This document shows positions 11,135-22,864 of a stretch of DNA of 51,591 nt, one piece after another. A program made the translations under genes and the position numbers. The number at the start of each line of letters is the position of its first letter. Positions within the stretch are counted from its first letter, which is position 1. The notes beneath the pieces are model-generated. The model saw nothing but the letters and a program-made list of their open reading frames with translations, was not told the DNA's origin and ran no database searches. Source of the DNA: Russula earlei (taxonomy: Eukaryota > Basidiomycota > Agaricomycetes > Russulales > Russulaceae); NCBI GenBank assembly GCA_025769875.1, contig JAGFNK010000374.1, positions 1 to 51,591 of the forward strand, given 5' to 3'.

Positions 11135-13845
11135 GACGAAATGGAAATGACGAAGAAGGCAAGCAACCGGTCGGTCATGCACAAGAAGAGAACGTTGATT
11201 GAGATGGTAGAAAAGAAATCGATCGAAAATGAAATACGTCGTTGAGGGTCGGACCGACCTGAGCTGACCGCCGGGTGTTCTCGGACGGGACGTGAGTGAG
11301 GGGGGGCGTCTGTGCGGTGCGGCTAACTCTCCTGAGCGATGTGAAAAAGGAAACTGTGGGCAACGCCACGGCAATTGTTCGTATTCGACGTTGGCCCTCG
11401 AGAACGATCCAGTTCTTGCTTGTGAAGGAACGAGGACAACCCACGTTCGCCCGCTCGTCCGTCCGACTCGGACCCGCGGCCGCCTCGGCCACTCCACACC
11501 TCAGTGGGGGGGATGCCTACAATCATCAGAGCACTTCAACAGGCTGGTTGTCGTTTGGATCTGTCGACATATTGCTAACCGAGGCTGATCAAGGTAACCG
11601 AGGTAGGCCCTACCGCAACATGCCCCCTGGTTGTGCAATGCAACATACACAACGTGCCGTAGCATATCCTTACTTCCGACAAGCCCCCGCCCCGTCATGC
11701 ACAGACCGGGCACGGCCGTGCCATCGCCCCCCTTCGCCAACGTTTTCAGTGACGAACCCGTTATCGGTGGACGGCGTGGTTGTTTCTTTCACTTCACTGA
11801 AAACCCGCAAGAGGGCGTGAGATCTCTGCCATGTCGTGATACCCGAGTTCACACTTTATGTTTTTATTTTTTGTGTCATCGTAATGCGGTTTTCGGATCG
11901 GACGAACGAGGTCGGCCGCGACGTTGTCTCGATAGATAATGCTCGTCCCTTGCACCCGCTGTGATGAACGTGGCATTTCCGCCCGTTGGCATGCTCTGCT
12001 CCCCCAACCGTTGCGTTGCACAGCATTTTTTGAAAGCAAAAAATTACCGTCCGTCCCCCGCGACGGTGGTTTTCCACCAAGGTTGCGCAACGGTTGCGCA
12101 TGACCAGAGTGAGATGCACGCCGGCGGGCGGGCCAGTCAGTAGGCAGCAGCAGCAGCAGAGATCGAGATGTGCGTGCTGTGCAATTGGCATGGAAAATCG
12201 AATCCGACTCGGAGCCACCAACTCTCGGAGCCACCAACTCAAGAAGCTCCCACACACACAAGAATGCAGCGACCGGGTCGACTGATATCTCGCCTTCATT
12301 TTTCATTTGCCAATCCATCCATCAGAGTGCCGCCGCGTAGGTTCCTCTCGGTAGATAGGATACCACACATCGTTCTCTGCGACGACTCGGACCTTCGTAT
12401 CGGCCCTCAAGAGAGGCGGATTTGATACCGAGGAAGGACCGCTGGCAGCAATCAGCGATCGATTTTTGTGGTTTTGTGGGGATATCCCTTCCCTTCCTCG
12501 CACGGCGAAATCAGTTCCCCAGCGTCCTCGCGTGGCTTGTCCGAGTTTTGCTGGCTGGCTGCGCGTGTTCCCGAGGTGAGAGGAAAGCTGTTTTCACTTT
12601 TTTTTTTTTTTTTCTTTTTCCCGGAGGGTTGGGAGCCGGGTCACATTTGCTTGCTTGCCGCTGGCTCTTTCTATTCCCGGCGCTGGGCAAAAAAAAAAAC
12701 ACGATCGCCCGCGCTCGGCCTTGGCTACGACGACTCTGATGATGAGTCTCTCACGCGACCCCACCGCGTCGACCCGACGACGCCAAGGGACTCCACCACC
12801 ACTCCTCCCGCTCGCATCGCGTACTTCTCCGCGCGGTCCGTGTACTCGCCAGCGGAACGTGCGAAAACAAGCGTACCGCTTTTCGTTCCCCGATCCGCTC
12901 GCTCGCCGCAGGAGCCCCCCCCCCCCCCCTCCCCCCTCCGCCCCGCCAACCGCCATACAGGCGCCGCGCCGCGTCGCTCGCGTGGGGTGCGGTGGGGGTA
13001 CGGTGCGCACAAGTTCGCGTCGGCGGCCAAGGACACACACGATTTTTGTGCGTGGCAGAGTCGTGGGAAGTCCCCCATCGCTCCATTGACCAGCCAGCTG
13101 GTTGAACATAGACACGGGCCCTGGGGGAGACGAGGATGCGTCTCCTTCCGGTGACCTCCCCCCCCCCCCCCTCGTATCTACAATCGCGGGGCGGGTTCAG
13201 TTTGAGACCGGGCGGACGCCTCCACACCGTCGTCCTCGTCGCGCGACGGAGGGGGCTCCACAGGGGAGGAGCTCGAGCGATCGGCAGGCAAGCCATCGTC
13301 GCCTCGGCGAATCGCATATGGGCATCTTTACTTCCCGACATATGGGTCCGTTGCCAAGCCGTTGACGCGTTGAGGCGACGAGCCTCGCTGCTCGTAAATT
13401 GTCCGCAGTTCGGTTGTGGGGAGGTTGCGGCGGTGAACTCGTCAGTCTGTCTCATGTCAAACATCGCAATGGCGTCTCGATCTAAAGAGGGCGCCGTTAA
13501 GGGTGTCCGTGTTTTATTGATTGCTACATGAATGAATAAGAGAAAGAAAATAGAGCTGGACGATTTGAAGCGATTCAGCTAGACGGTGTTTCTTGCTTCG
13601 ATGCGCTACTAGGAAAGGAAAGGTATGAAAAAAAGGGAAAAGGACCTTCTTGCGTGTCAAGCCATACTGTACAAGAGGAAGGGGCTTCAACAATCGAACA
13701 AGTGAATCAAGAAAAAAAAAAAACAATGCGACTAAAACTACACGGGGAACAGACAGAGACAGAACGAGAAGACAATCCTATCCGAAGAACCAAAATGCCG
13801 TGATCCGCTCGTAAAAAATAAGGCAGCGTTATGGGGAAGAGTTGA
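11135..13845. other. Long intergenic region between two minus-strand genes
   Basis: This 2.7-kb stretch is the upstream region of the 8292-11134 gene and the 3' flank of the WD40 gene. It has T-runs (about 12599-12613), A-runs (about 12690 and 13712), C-runs (about 12907-12920 and 13160-13170) and CAG repeats near 12147. Long open frames exist on both strands but are GC-rich, mutually overlapping and low in complexity, so I treat them as chance. No gene or RNA is supported. Confidence 0.5.
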
Positions 13846-16256
13846 TCACGCCCACACGGCCTCGGCCCACCACCGCTTCTCCCCACCGCGCACGCCCCAC
13901 TCGACGATTCCAGCTGTACTCGCAACGTATAACCACGCACCGCGCGGATCGAAGCAAGTCCCCGCTAGATCGAGGTGCGGAAGCGTCGCCACCGTCCCAC
14001 CCGCCTCTGCCGCCGTCTCGGTCCCGAGAACCTCGGATGCACCCGATTGCAGGGCGAGACGTCTTTGTCGTGGGGGTGGGGACGCAGCACGCGAAGGTGC
14101 GCGTGACGTGAGGCAGTCCGTCTCGACTTCTGCTTCCGCACCTTCGACTTCGTCCGCGTCAACGTCGACGTCCATTTCTGGGCCTGCGCTCGCTTCAGGA
14201 TGAGAGCGCCGTCGGAGGAGCGTGGGGGCTGCAGTGGCCGATAAAGCAGTGGGCGTGGTCCCTGATCCGGTTGCAGGTACGGAAGGCGCACTGGGTAGCA
14301 CGTCACGGATCTGGCGCACACGTACACGCAAGCGCCGTTCGCGCGAGCCGCCGGCGTGCTCAACCAGGGGCGCAGCATTGTATGAGTGGTGATAGTAGTG
14401 TCCATGTCCGTGTGGATGTGTGTGCAAATGAGGCACAGGGATGTGGGGCAAGCGCGGCGGTAATGGAGACACAGCGGGGTTCCAGGCATCGTCGCTTGCG
14501 GCGAGTGCGCGCACGTAAGATTGTGTTTGTTGGTTTGGTAGAGGCGAAGGGGGAGCCGAAGTTGAAGTCGAGTTAGGCCTTGGTGAGGAAGACTGTGGAG
14601 GGTCTGTGACGATTGCAGGGACCCGAATAATCTCCTCGTGTTCGAACGTGGTCGCATCGATGACATGCAATAGCGACGTATGCTGTAGATCGCACTCGCG
14701 CGTCAAATTTTCGTCTTGGGGACCAATGAAAACGTACCTCAGTAAACGTCATGATCTCCTTTCCGCCAACTCCCGAATTAAACTTGACGTTCCTTACGCC
14801 CCAGCCAGGTGCCTTGTGTCCTGGCATTGTCCAGTCCCACGAATCCTCGTACAACCACCCGCTAGCGGTACCGGTTGCCCTGCTCCCGCTTCTCCCCATC
14901 CCACCGGGCCCGCCAGGAGGCGCACGACTCCGGTCAGTGGTAAATACCTTCATCGGCTTGCGAGAGCGTACATCCCACACCGCGACCATACCCTCCTGGG
15001 ACGCGACAGCGAATTTCGAGCCAGACGGTGAGAACGCGGTGGAAAACGATGCAGGGAGCGCCCCGGCGCTGTGCAATGGATGCACGCTCGAGGGCGAGTC
15101 GAACGGTGGAAGGGTCAGCTGAGCGAGCGGGGTGAATGTGATGCGAGCGCCACCCGTCATGCCGTGCAAATAGACTTGGGGAGAGTCGCCGACGGAGAGG
15201 AGGGTACGACCGTCGGGGGAGATTGAGGCTATACAGGGTAGGGGCGTCACGAAGAGGATGGGTCAGGGGGGCCCAATGCCCGCAGTCATGGGTGGGGATT
15301 CAAGGAGATATGGCGCACAATGATTCACGGGCACCTCAAGCCGTAAGGTGCCTGCCTCACTAATGCGTTTGGGTGGACCATCGACACCCTTTGCGCCGCG
15401 CACGTTGACGTCGAAAAATTTGACGGTGCAGTCGTTATTGCTGACTGCGACGCGAGGTTCTGCGCTGCTCTCGTTTGAGCGTGTGAGGCTGAGGGAGGTG
15501 AGGAGGACAGAGTTGTTGATCGAGCCGGACAAGGCACCATCGTACTGCCACAGTCTTCTTGAGCCACGAGGTGCGGAATCGGAAGAGCCTCGTGGCGAAC
15601 CACGGCGAGAGTGGATCGATAAGTGTAATTCGGCGTCCTGTCCGCCGGCAGCCAGGAGTCGCTCATCGGAATCTGGAATGTGAAGAGAGGCAATGGTGTT
15701 CGGAGCGTAGTTGAGGGTAACTAGGGACTTTTGAGCCTGGGAACGATCCGTCAGCGGTAGGAACTAGATGTTGCAAAGGTAGGTGAAGTTCGGGAGTACT
15801 GCGGACAAGGGCGAGGCCGAAGTCTGGGCTGGGGCCATAAGAAGGACACGGTGTATGGACACGGCGATCGCACATGTCGGAAGACCACATGCCGGCTTGA
15901 ACAGCAGAACAATACGATCCCCGGTAAACAGAGGGATGCATACAATTCGTTTCGAAGGCATCCGTTTTCCGCTCACGGGTTAAGGGAGGAAGAGAAAGAT
16001 AGGATATGCGAAAAGGGAGACTCACGGAGGATGGATCGGTAATGTCACGCTCCATGATGCTTTGGTCCTGTACATAGTTGACCACGCCACGCTCATCGGG
16101 ACATATGACGAGGTCTCTCAATTGGCTGGAAGAAAAAGGTGAGCGGAAGACGACAGGATGGCGATGAGATAGAAAGACGGACACATGACATATTGTAACG
16201 GGTTGGGGGACGATATGGGTGGGCTCTGGGGTGATGAGGGACTGAGAGCGGGTCAT
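13846..16256 (-). CDS. WD40-repeat protein with DUF2415-like C-terminus
   Basis: Model: complement(join(13846..14682, 14738..15228, 15319..15736, 16026..16125, 16183..16256)), 639 residues with consistent phases. WD-like blades are visible: QLRDLVICPDERGVVNYV; LLAAGGQDAELHLS; AVSNNDCTVKFFDV; NHSSISPDGRTLLSVGDS; and AFSPSGSKFAVASQEGMVAVWDV, the classical one. A variable linker full of His, Ser and Pro follows. The end, GTCFDPRGAWLYVASTAGIVEWGV, is the signature I associate with the fungal DUF2415 family. The protein is probably a beta-propeller scaffold; its partners are unknown. Splice choices restore blade sequences, for example the 90-bp intron that joins VNH to SSISPDG. The 289-bp second intron is long and could contain a missed small exon. 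The first intron donor was chosen to give CHVQLRDLV. Confidence 0.8.
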
Positions 16257-16543
16257 GGATCAAGAAGAAGAGGGATTGGCAAGGGAGAGAGAAGACCGGT
16301 CCGCCGTTGCCCACCGTAAAATAAAAATATAAATAATCATTTCTAGAAGCACAGCACGGCCTTCAGTGGGTCATGCCCAGGCCAGGCACTCCAGCCCAGA
16401 CCACAGCTCGTATTGACAATCTCAGTTGGCTGCTACTATCTACTACTTCAAACTTGTGTATGCATCGTCAGACGTGGGCCGTGCGTTCGTGCGTTCGTGA
16501 GTAAATGTTCAATGAAAGTAATAAAAACGTCCGCCTCTGGATC

Positions 16544-18287
16544 TCACGCCCTCCGCGTCATACGCCCACCAGCCGATCCGCCATCACCCTTTACATCCAC
16601 AGCCTTGCTGCTCACAGCAGACGATCCTGATCGGCTACTAAACGTCATCGACACCCGTTTCGCCTTACCTCCCGCAGAAGCGTTTGACAGGGCGATACCA
16701 GATGTGCCCACACGCGACGTTGGCGGGCGCAGGCCTGACGGACGCAAGCCAGAAGCGCCTCCCACGGTCACCTTGGAGGACGGGGCCGGGGCCGCTGTCT
16801 GCTTGCTTCGCTGAGACTGCGTGCGCAAGAATGCCGAAAGTGTAGGGCCGTTATTCGGAGGGGCCTTTTTTGCGGGCGCGGGTGGGCGTTGCACCCCAAC
16901 AAGTGCCATGCCGGGTGGCACGGGCGCAGAATGGGCAGCCACATGGGACATCACGTCTCCCGTAGATTTCCGGGCTGGGAAAGGCGCCGCAACGCGTGCT
17001 CGTGCCACATCCGCCTTCGCTTTTTTTCCAATTGGCAATGAGGCCGCTGTGGGCACAGGAAGTGTAGAAATTGATTCGCGCCCATTTCGCCTCCGTAGGA
17101 GCGCCGAAGGCGCGTTGGAAGTGATGGGCCCAGGGACTTTGGGACGGATCAACTGACGCATAGGCGCCTGTGGGGCTACGGGGGAATGATCTAAGGAAGG
17201 GACACATCAAACATGAGAAATAATTTGACGAACTGGGAACGTTGCGTCTGTTGAACTGTGCCGGTGGCGTCGAGATGGCACCTGAATCCCCATCGTTGTC
17301 TTGCAGATAGCCGTCATCCATGAGGTTCATGTCACGCAACCGCTCCTCCAACAAATCCATCATTTCTGTCCCACTACCGCCCTTGGCGTCTGCGCTCGGC
17401 GTTACAGGGCTCTCTCCCTGGTACCCTTTCTCGATTACCTTCATCGTAGCAGGCGCCGCCATGTCCATGTCGACGTCGCCCAACGAGTCATTCTCGGGGA
17501 ACGAGATTTTGTCCTTCAGCAGATCAAACGACGATTCGCCAAAATGCACACTCAGAGACTCTTGAAGGTCCACGGACGTTCGCCGGGGTCTGGCATCGGG
17601 GGACGCACTGAGCATTGCGCCGGGACGGGGTAGTCGCCGCACGGGTGACGGTGTCGATGGTTCCGCGGGGATGAGCGCGATCCGTGGGGCAGAAGGCGTG
17701 GACGGTGGCGACTGCGATGGCGATGGTGACGTGGTGCCATTGATAGCATTGATGACGGACGCGAGGGGAGACGAAGACGGCGCAGGAGTAGGGCGTGCGA
17801 GCTTGAACGGAGAGGGAGAGCCGAATGGTGATGACGAACACCCCACGGCAGGCAACGTTTTCTTCGCGGCTGTGGGGCTACTCCTGCCATCTCCGAGCGC
17901 GATGTCTGCGAGAGGACGCCGCTGAGTCGAGTCCCGCCGCGCGTCTTCTCTGCTGCCGCTGGTAGAGACCGGTTCGTGATTGACGACAAACACGTGTTCG
18001 TTTTGCCCCTCTTCGTCAGAGTCCGAGTGGTCGTCCGAGGTGCTCGCGTCGCCAAGGTCAATCAGACGGCCTTTTGGCAACGGCCTTGGCAGCTGTGTCT
18101 TGGACCGCGTGTAAATGCGGTTGAAAAACTTGGTGAGAGTGATGGTGCTATCACCAACGGGGGCCGCATTTTCCTTGTCAGAGCCTAAATCCGGTGAAGG
18201 GACGTCACGACAAGGGGGGGGCGTCTTTGAGTCTCCTGAGAATAGCGGATCAAAGAGGGTGAGGAGGCTCTCCCTTGGGCGATTCAT
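16544..18287 (-). CDS. Disordered protein with KEN box and D-box
   Basis: Model: complement(join(16544..17190, 17234..18287)), 566 residues. The start is the Met at 18287 (MNRPRESLLTLFDPL); an in-frame Met 57 bp upstream is less likely because the hydrophobic-looking N-terminus is shared with nothing. The protein is rich in Ser, Pro, Ala and basic residues and has no globular domain I recognise. SDKENAAP at 36-43 is a KEN box. RRPLADIAL at 123-131 fits the D-box RxxLxxI. Both are known APC/C degrons. An acidic block and a short helical LLKDKISFPEND segment lie in the middle, and basic segments (KKAKADVARARVAA, GGKAKRVSM) near the end. A cell-cycle-regulated, perhaps chromosome- or spindle-linked role is inferred from the degrons only. 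Confidence 0.72.
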
Positions 18288-18748
18288 TGCGGTTACAGTT
18301 AGTACGAGCAGAGGGAGTGTGCGTGGTTCGAGTACAGCTGGCACGTCAGGCTATCACGTGATCGTGGTCGCGACAATTCATATTTCCTGCAATGTGGTAT
18401 AGTAACATGTGGTATAGTACTAGTGGCTGTATCGGTGTATCGAAAAAAAATGAGTTCGGATAAAGTGGGTTCATTGACACACGGCCCTGATGGCGTGGAA
18501 TTACATGATAGATCCAAAGCCAGATGCAGATGACGTGGAATAGTCTGGCGGCGCTTCGCCTTGGGCGTTGACTGTTGAGTTCATCTGCGATATGTGGGTT
18601 ATCCCCTGAGTCGTGGAGAGGAAGCGTGGCATGGCCCAGAGAAAAAGCGACGTTTGTTTCTGGAAGTATTCAGGCTGACCATAAATGCAATGACATATCC
18701 CAAGTGCTGGGTGACATAAACACTGCAGTGAGCAAAATGGGGAAGGGG

Positions 18749-18846
18749 CATCAGGAAAAAATGCTATTGCTAGAAGCACTATGTAGCACTGTATATCCTA
18801 TATAGTGCTACACAGTGCTTCTAGCAATAACATTTTTTTCCTGATG
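18749..18846. repeat. MITE-like near-perfect hairpin
   Basis: The arms 18749-18796 and 18801-18846 are near-perfect inverted repeats of about 46 bp around a 4-bp centre. Both contain TTGCTAGAAGCACT or its complement and the CATCAGGAAAAAA end. The form is that of a foldback MITE or of closely apposed transposon ends. No gene lies inside. Confidence 0.85.
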
Positions 18847-18956
18847 GGAGGAGTGGCTGATGGGGGAAAGGGGGGGACAGGAGAGGAGTGGCTGAGGGGA
18901 ACTGATGGGAAATGCGGAATTTCCGATGGGGGTAGGGTAGAAAGGAAGTAGATCAC

Positions 18957-19010
18957 GGCAGTTTTTCAGCTCAGGGCAGTTTTGCAGCACAGCGCAGTTT
19001 TGCAGCGCAC
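18957..19010. repeat. Three tandem 18-bp repeats
   Basis: The three units start at 18957, 18975 and 18993 and share the core GCAGTTTTGCAGC with a few substitutions. On the minus strand they would encode a repeated Leu-Gln-Asn-Cys-type peptide, but that frame has no other support as a gene. Confidence 0.8.
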
Positions 19011-20963
19011 TGCGGGTTTCCATAGACGCTTGGACAAGGGGACACCGAGTCTCCGTGCCAAGCTCCCGGAGCATGGAGATGGAATATTGCAACGATTGCT
19101 TGTGCGATAAAATTTGAGCTCTTTGCGGCTCCTGCATCGTCGAAACACACATAAATTCGAACCCGGTAACGAGTCTGACGAGCCAACTTCCTCTCACTCG
19201 TACAGTGCCCCCTTCAACATATCATCCTGTACTTGACGGCATCCAATGAACGGGGAACTGCAGCAAAACGTGAACGGTTATCCATACCAAACAGTGGTGC
19301 TCCCAAATCCGGTTTCTACCATGCCCCAAACAACTATAGCACAGGATTGCTCAGTAAGAATCACACGAGCCTGAGGTTTCTCTTGAACTTGGCCACTTAC
19401 CTTCAGCGGTTGTTTTAGATTCCCCCTTCGTCAGTGAGATCCCAGGATAATACCTTTTCACTTCCACCAGCAGCCTATCCAGAGTATGGTGAAGCATACC
19501 ATACTGGCCACCCACAATACCACGGCTCACTTGAATATGTTCGTCTATTCGCCGTTTATCTATTTAGACAAGGAGATAAAATGTTCTTCGCAGAACGATA
19601 GCACCGCACAGACTTACCGTGCCTCACGCACCACATACCCTCCCCACCAGCTCGATAATGTTGCTCCTGCCCACCCACGTGATCCGGTACATGCCACTGC
19701 CTACGGACCACCCTCGCTCGTCAGTGTGATCCATCATCTGAGATTCCTACCTAAGCACCATTTTTAGGACGTCCAATTCGGTCGAGTGGCTGAGAGAGTA
19801 TCTGCTCCTTCTGGAGGGTACTCCACTTCTGCAACACAAGACTTGAACGATGCTAGTTACAACCCTGCTCCGGCGATGTTGATAGCTAACATAAATAGGG
19901 ATCTGGCGGTGCGGTTTATCAACAACCCGCAGTCAAACATAGTCATGCTCCGGATGGAATCGCCACAGAACAGCATAGGTCGTTCGAGGGTAACGATCGA
20001 GCTCGAGATAGTTGAGACTCCTGGAACGGGATGAGGACATTAGGATATACAAAGTTTCTGAGCAGCCTTGTTAGGGGATTGATAATGTATGCGGCTAGGG
20101 CGATGATATTTGCTTTTGCGGGCTGTGCCGACATGTCAACACAGCGCAGCCTGAGACCCTCGACTCTCGACCTAGAGCCATGCAGGTGTCAATAACTCAC
20201 TTTGACATGAGAGCATTCACATGCACAGCATCACCGACTCTGCATGCCGTGTTGGTGTTGAACACAGCAGTGGAGTGGATGGGGACACTGCCCCAGTTAG
20301 GTTGCGCTTCATCGTGTTCCCCATCAAGTGGCCGATTTTCTGGCTAGACGACCGCCCATCCGCCTCGTCATCACTGCAGTCTCGGGTAAGAAGCACACGA
20401 GAGGGGCACGAGGGACACGGGCTAAGTCGGTCGCATATGACAATATGCTTCGGGTCATTTCTGTGTGCGGTAGCGATGCGACATTCATGAAATGAGGGTG
20501 AGGATATCAGTATTGTCGGCGAGGGATAATCTTTCCTCATCCAATAGTGTCCGAACCCTCCGCTTGGCTCAGAGAGTGATAAACCGTTTCCTGTTGAGCC
20601 CACTTCCGTGAAGTGGATAATGAAGTACTTCCATTGCTCTCGGCCCGCATTGTCCAAAGAAGGGCAGATCAGATAACAGACAACAGTTTGAATAGAAGCC
20701 GGCAGAGTACAGTATCCCACCCGGCAGAGCGTGAAGCAAGGCGAGGAATCGTTTGGTGGGACGGGATGGCCTAGAATTCTAAGCGCTAATGAAAAGAACC
20801 GGTCAGGAGAATCGACAGCAGACGGGCACCGTGAGAAAGTGATTGAACGTCCGATAGAACTAGGCTCCGCGGGGATTGAGAGGGGAACATCCACCGAAGT
20901 TCGGAACACCGGACCCAACATGGACTTGCTTTAAACTGATATAAGCTATCACGGACACTCCGT

Positions 20964-22211
20964 GATACCCTTCGAGATCCATGGCAAGCGCAAGGTGGTT
21001 GTAATCTACCGATGAAGCGTGTCCGGAGACGCGCAGATAAGTACGCATCAGCAAACCACAAAAAAAATTTCCGGGTTTTCATTGGTTTCCGCTGGTTTCC
21101 CAGTTTCCGGAAACCGAAAACCCAGAAACTGGGAAACCTGGTAGACATCATGAAGCACACTGGAAAACAATTCAAGTTTTCATCGACCGTCTGAGTGAGC
21201 GACGCTGGCACCTTGCACTGGAATGTGCAGACAACGATGGTGACAATGAATCCCTTCATCGTGCTGATGCCTTGATGATATCTGCATTCCATGCTGATCT
21301 GTATATACCTGAGAGTCCCCTCAAGGCTTAGATCCATACCAGCTCGAATCGACTTCCAATTACAAGTAGAAACAACATATACCCTATTTCTGATCATTTT
21401 CAGTGATTACTATACTATAGTTCTACCAGTTTCCATACTTTCGACAGGTTTCTGTTAGTTTCTTAGGTTTCCATGAAAGATACTCTCAGGTTGTTTCCAG
21501 GAAACCAGACATGGGTTTCCCAGTCTCCCGGTTTCCCGGTTTCCGTTGGTTTTTTTCGGTTTCCTGAGGTGAGAAACCGACGGAAACTAAAATCCATCTT
21601 TACTGATGCGTGAAGCTGGCACCAGTCCCAAGGAAGAGAGGGAGAGAGATCAAGTCCGACGATACGAATTGCTACGATGTTTCAAACCAAACAGCCTCGC
21701 GTGCACGACGTGGGCGAAACGAACTGGTATCCTAGGCAGTGGGAACAGAAACTGAGACTAACGAAAGGAAAAGGGAGTCGAGACCGAGCGAAATCGAAAC
21801 CCGTTGGGCCATATGTTCTCTTTGATCCCGTCGCGCCAATGCTACATCTTGTTGTGGCTAGTCCTCAATGGCGAAGAGCAGCGCTGCGGTCTTATTTTAA
21901 TCCGTGATTCTAAATCTCAATCCTCTCAGCGTTCCTCCGATAGCGACAATGCGGTTTGCAGGTCCATCGCAACTGCCTAACAAGAGGTTCCATGCCGCAT
22001 CTGCGAAGGCATCTGGTGGCAAGGGAAAGCACAAGTCTCCTGACGGGGATGGTGCCGTCGACGAGAATGTGAGGCGTATGGAGATGGAACTGGAAGCTGA
22101 CGCTCTTCGACGCGCGACTCGCTACCCCGTAGGGACATACTCCTCCCACTCGCACCGCGTGAGGCATCCAAGATCGAACACAATCGTGCAATGCGCGGTG
22201 AGGCCTCCCGT
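20964..22211 (+). pseudogene. Broken partial duplicate of DSN1 (exons 1-3)
   Basis: Two pieces match the intact DSN1 gene at 24399. Piece one, 20964-20995, matches exon 1 in about 27 of 32 positions, including GGCAAGCGCAAGG. Piece two, about 21790-22211, matches the end of exon 2, intron 2 and most of exon 3 (about 24560-24986), with shared stretches such as TGTTGTGGCTAGTCCTCAAT and GAGGCGTATGGAGATGGAA. Because intron 2 is retained, the copy arose from DNA and not from an mRNA. The pieces are separated by about 800 bp of GTTTCC-rich repeat DNA where the gene has only a short intron. Substitutions and frame changes exclude function, and everything 3' of exon 3 is missing. Confidence 0.75.
21066..21597. 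repeat. GTTTCC-rich palindromic repeat region
   Basis: Two clusters (about 21066-21150 and 21425-21597) contain many copies of GGTTTCC or GGAAACC on both strands. In the first, GTTTCCCAGTTTC near 21099 pairs perfectly with GAAACTGGGAAAC near 21130 to form a stem of 13 bp. The two clusters flank about 280 bp of other sequence. The region may be a foldback element inserted in the duplicated DSN1 fragment. Confidence 0.65.
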
Positions 22212-22864
22212 ACGTCGAATAAACACCTCCCTATACGCTAGCAGCACAGTGCGTCGCTCTGACCTACCAAGTCACCCCTCCATCATTTGCCATCGTTTGC
22301 CACCGCCGTACGCGAGGGCTCGCAGCCCACCATTGCCTTGCCTTGCCTCACCCCGCCCATTCACATGCAATCGCAATCATTGCCCTCGACACACGCCTCG
22401 TGTCATCATTTCGATTTCATCTCTCTCGGTCTTCCCTCAGTCCTTGTCTGGCCCCATGAACTCAAGCATGCCCTTCTTGTGCGCTACGGTTGTAAATAGT
22501 CGTATCATATCATGTGTTCAGCTGTAGGGATAATGTGATCTTATCATGCTTGGGGTCAGCACCCCAAAACATAAATTATTTGGCTGCATCTAGATACAAT
22601 ACATGATGTTCTACTGTCCAAGTTTCAAGGCAATCCATTGAGAAATGGTTGAGATATTGCATAGGGCTCCGCACCGAACCGTAAACAGCTTACGGCCGTA
22701 TATTGACAGGTCACTCTGATCTAACAGCCATCGGAACACGTTCTCTTCTGTTCTCGCGGGTTCCCACGATCACAGGGGTCGACGACGCGTCCGGCGGAGT
22801 TTCAAACCCGTTGGCACGCCGGCATAATGTCCGGTTATAACAGCAATCATCGATTATCCCCAAC
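22212..22864. other. Intergenic DNA between the DSN1 fragment and the next gene
   Basis: It starts inside the decayed DSN1 copy and continues into AT-richer DNA near 22500-22700. I see no gene, only short open frames without family features. Confidence 0.4.

Larger units (their letters stand above)
18288..20963. other. Repeat-rich intergenic DNA without a supported gene
   Basis: This holds the promoter side of the KEN-box gene, a perfect-looking hairpin (18749-18846) and an 18-bp tandem repeat (18957-19010), annotated separately. Open frames at 18808-19197 (minus), 19786-20034 (plus) and 20217-20921 (minus, 234 residues) lack recognisable domains and have no clear splice partners. The last is the longest and could be a remnant of an unknown element. 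Confidence 0.45.

Noticed and set aside
12468..13464. Several long overlapping frames on both strands.
   Set aside because: They coincide in high-GC DNA with C and T homopolymers, contradict each other and show no family motif or splice logic.
19100..19200. Possible tRNA because of GGGTTCGAATT on the minus strand.
   Set aside because: No matching A box, acceptor stem or anticodon arm could be folded around this B-box-like sequence.
20217..20921. 234-residue minus-strand frame.
   Set aside because: No recognised domain, no flanking exons and location in repeat DNA; kept as unresolved and not called a gene.
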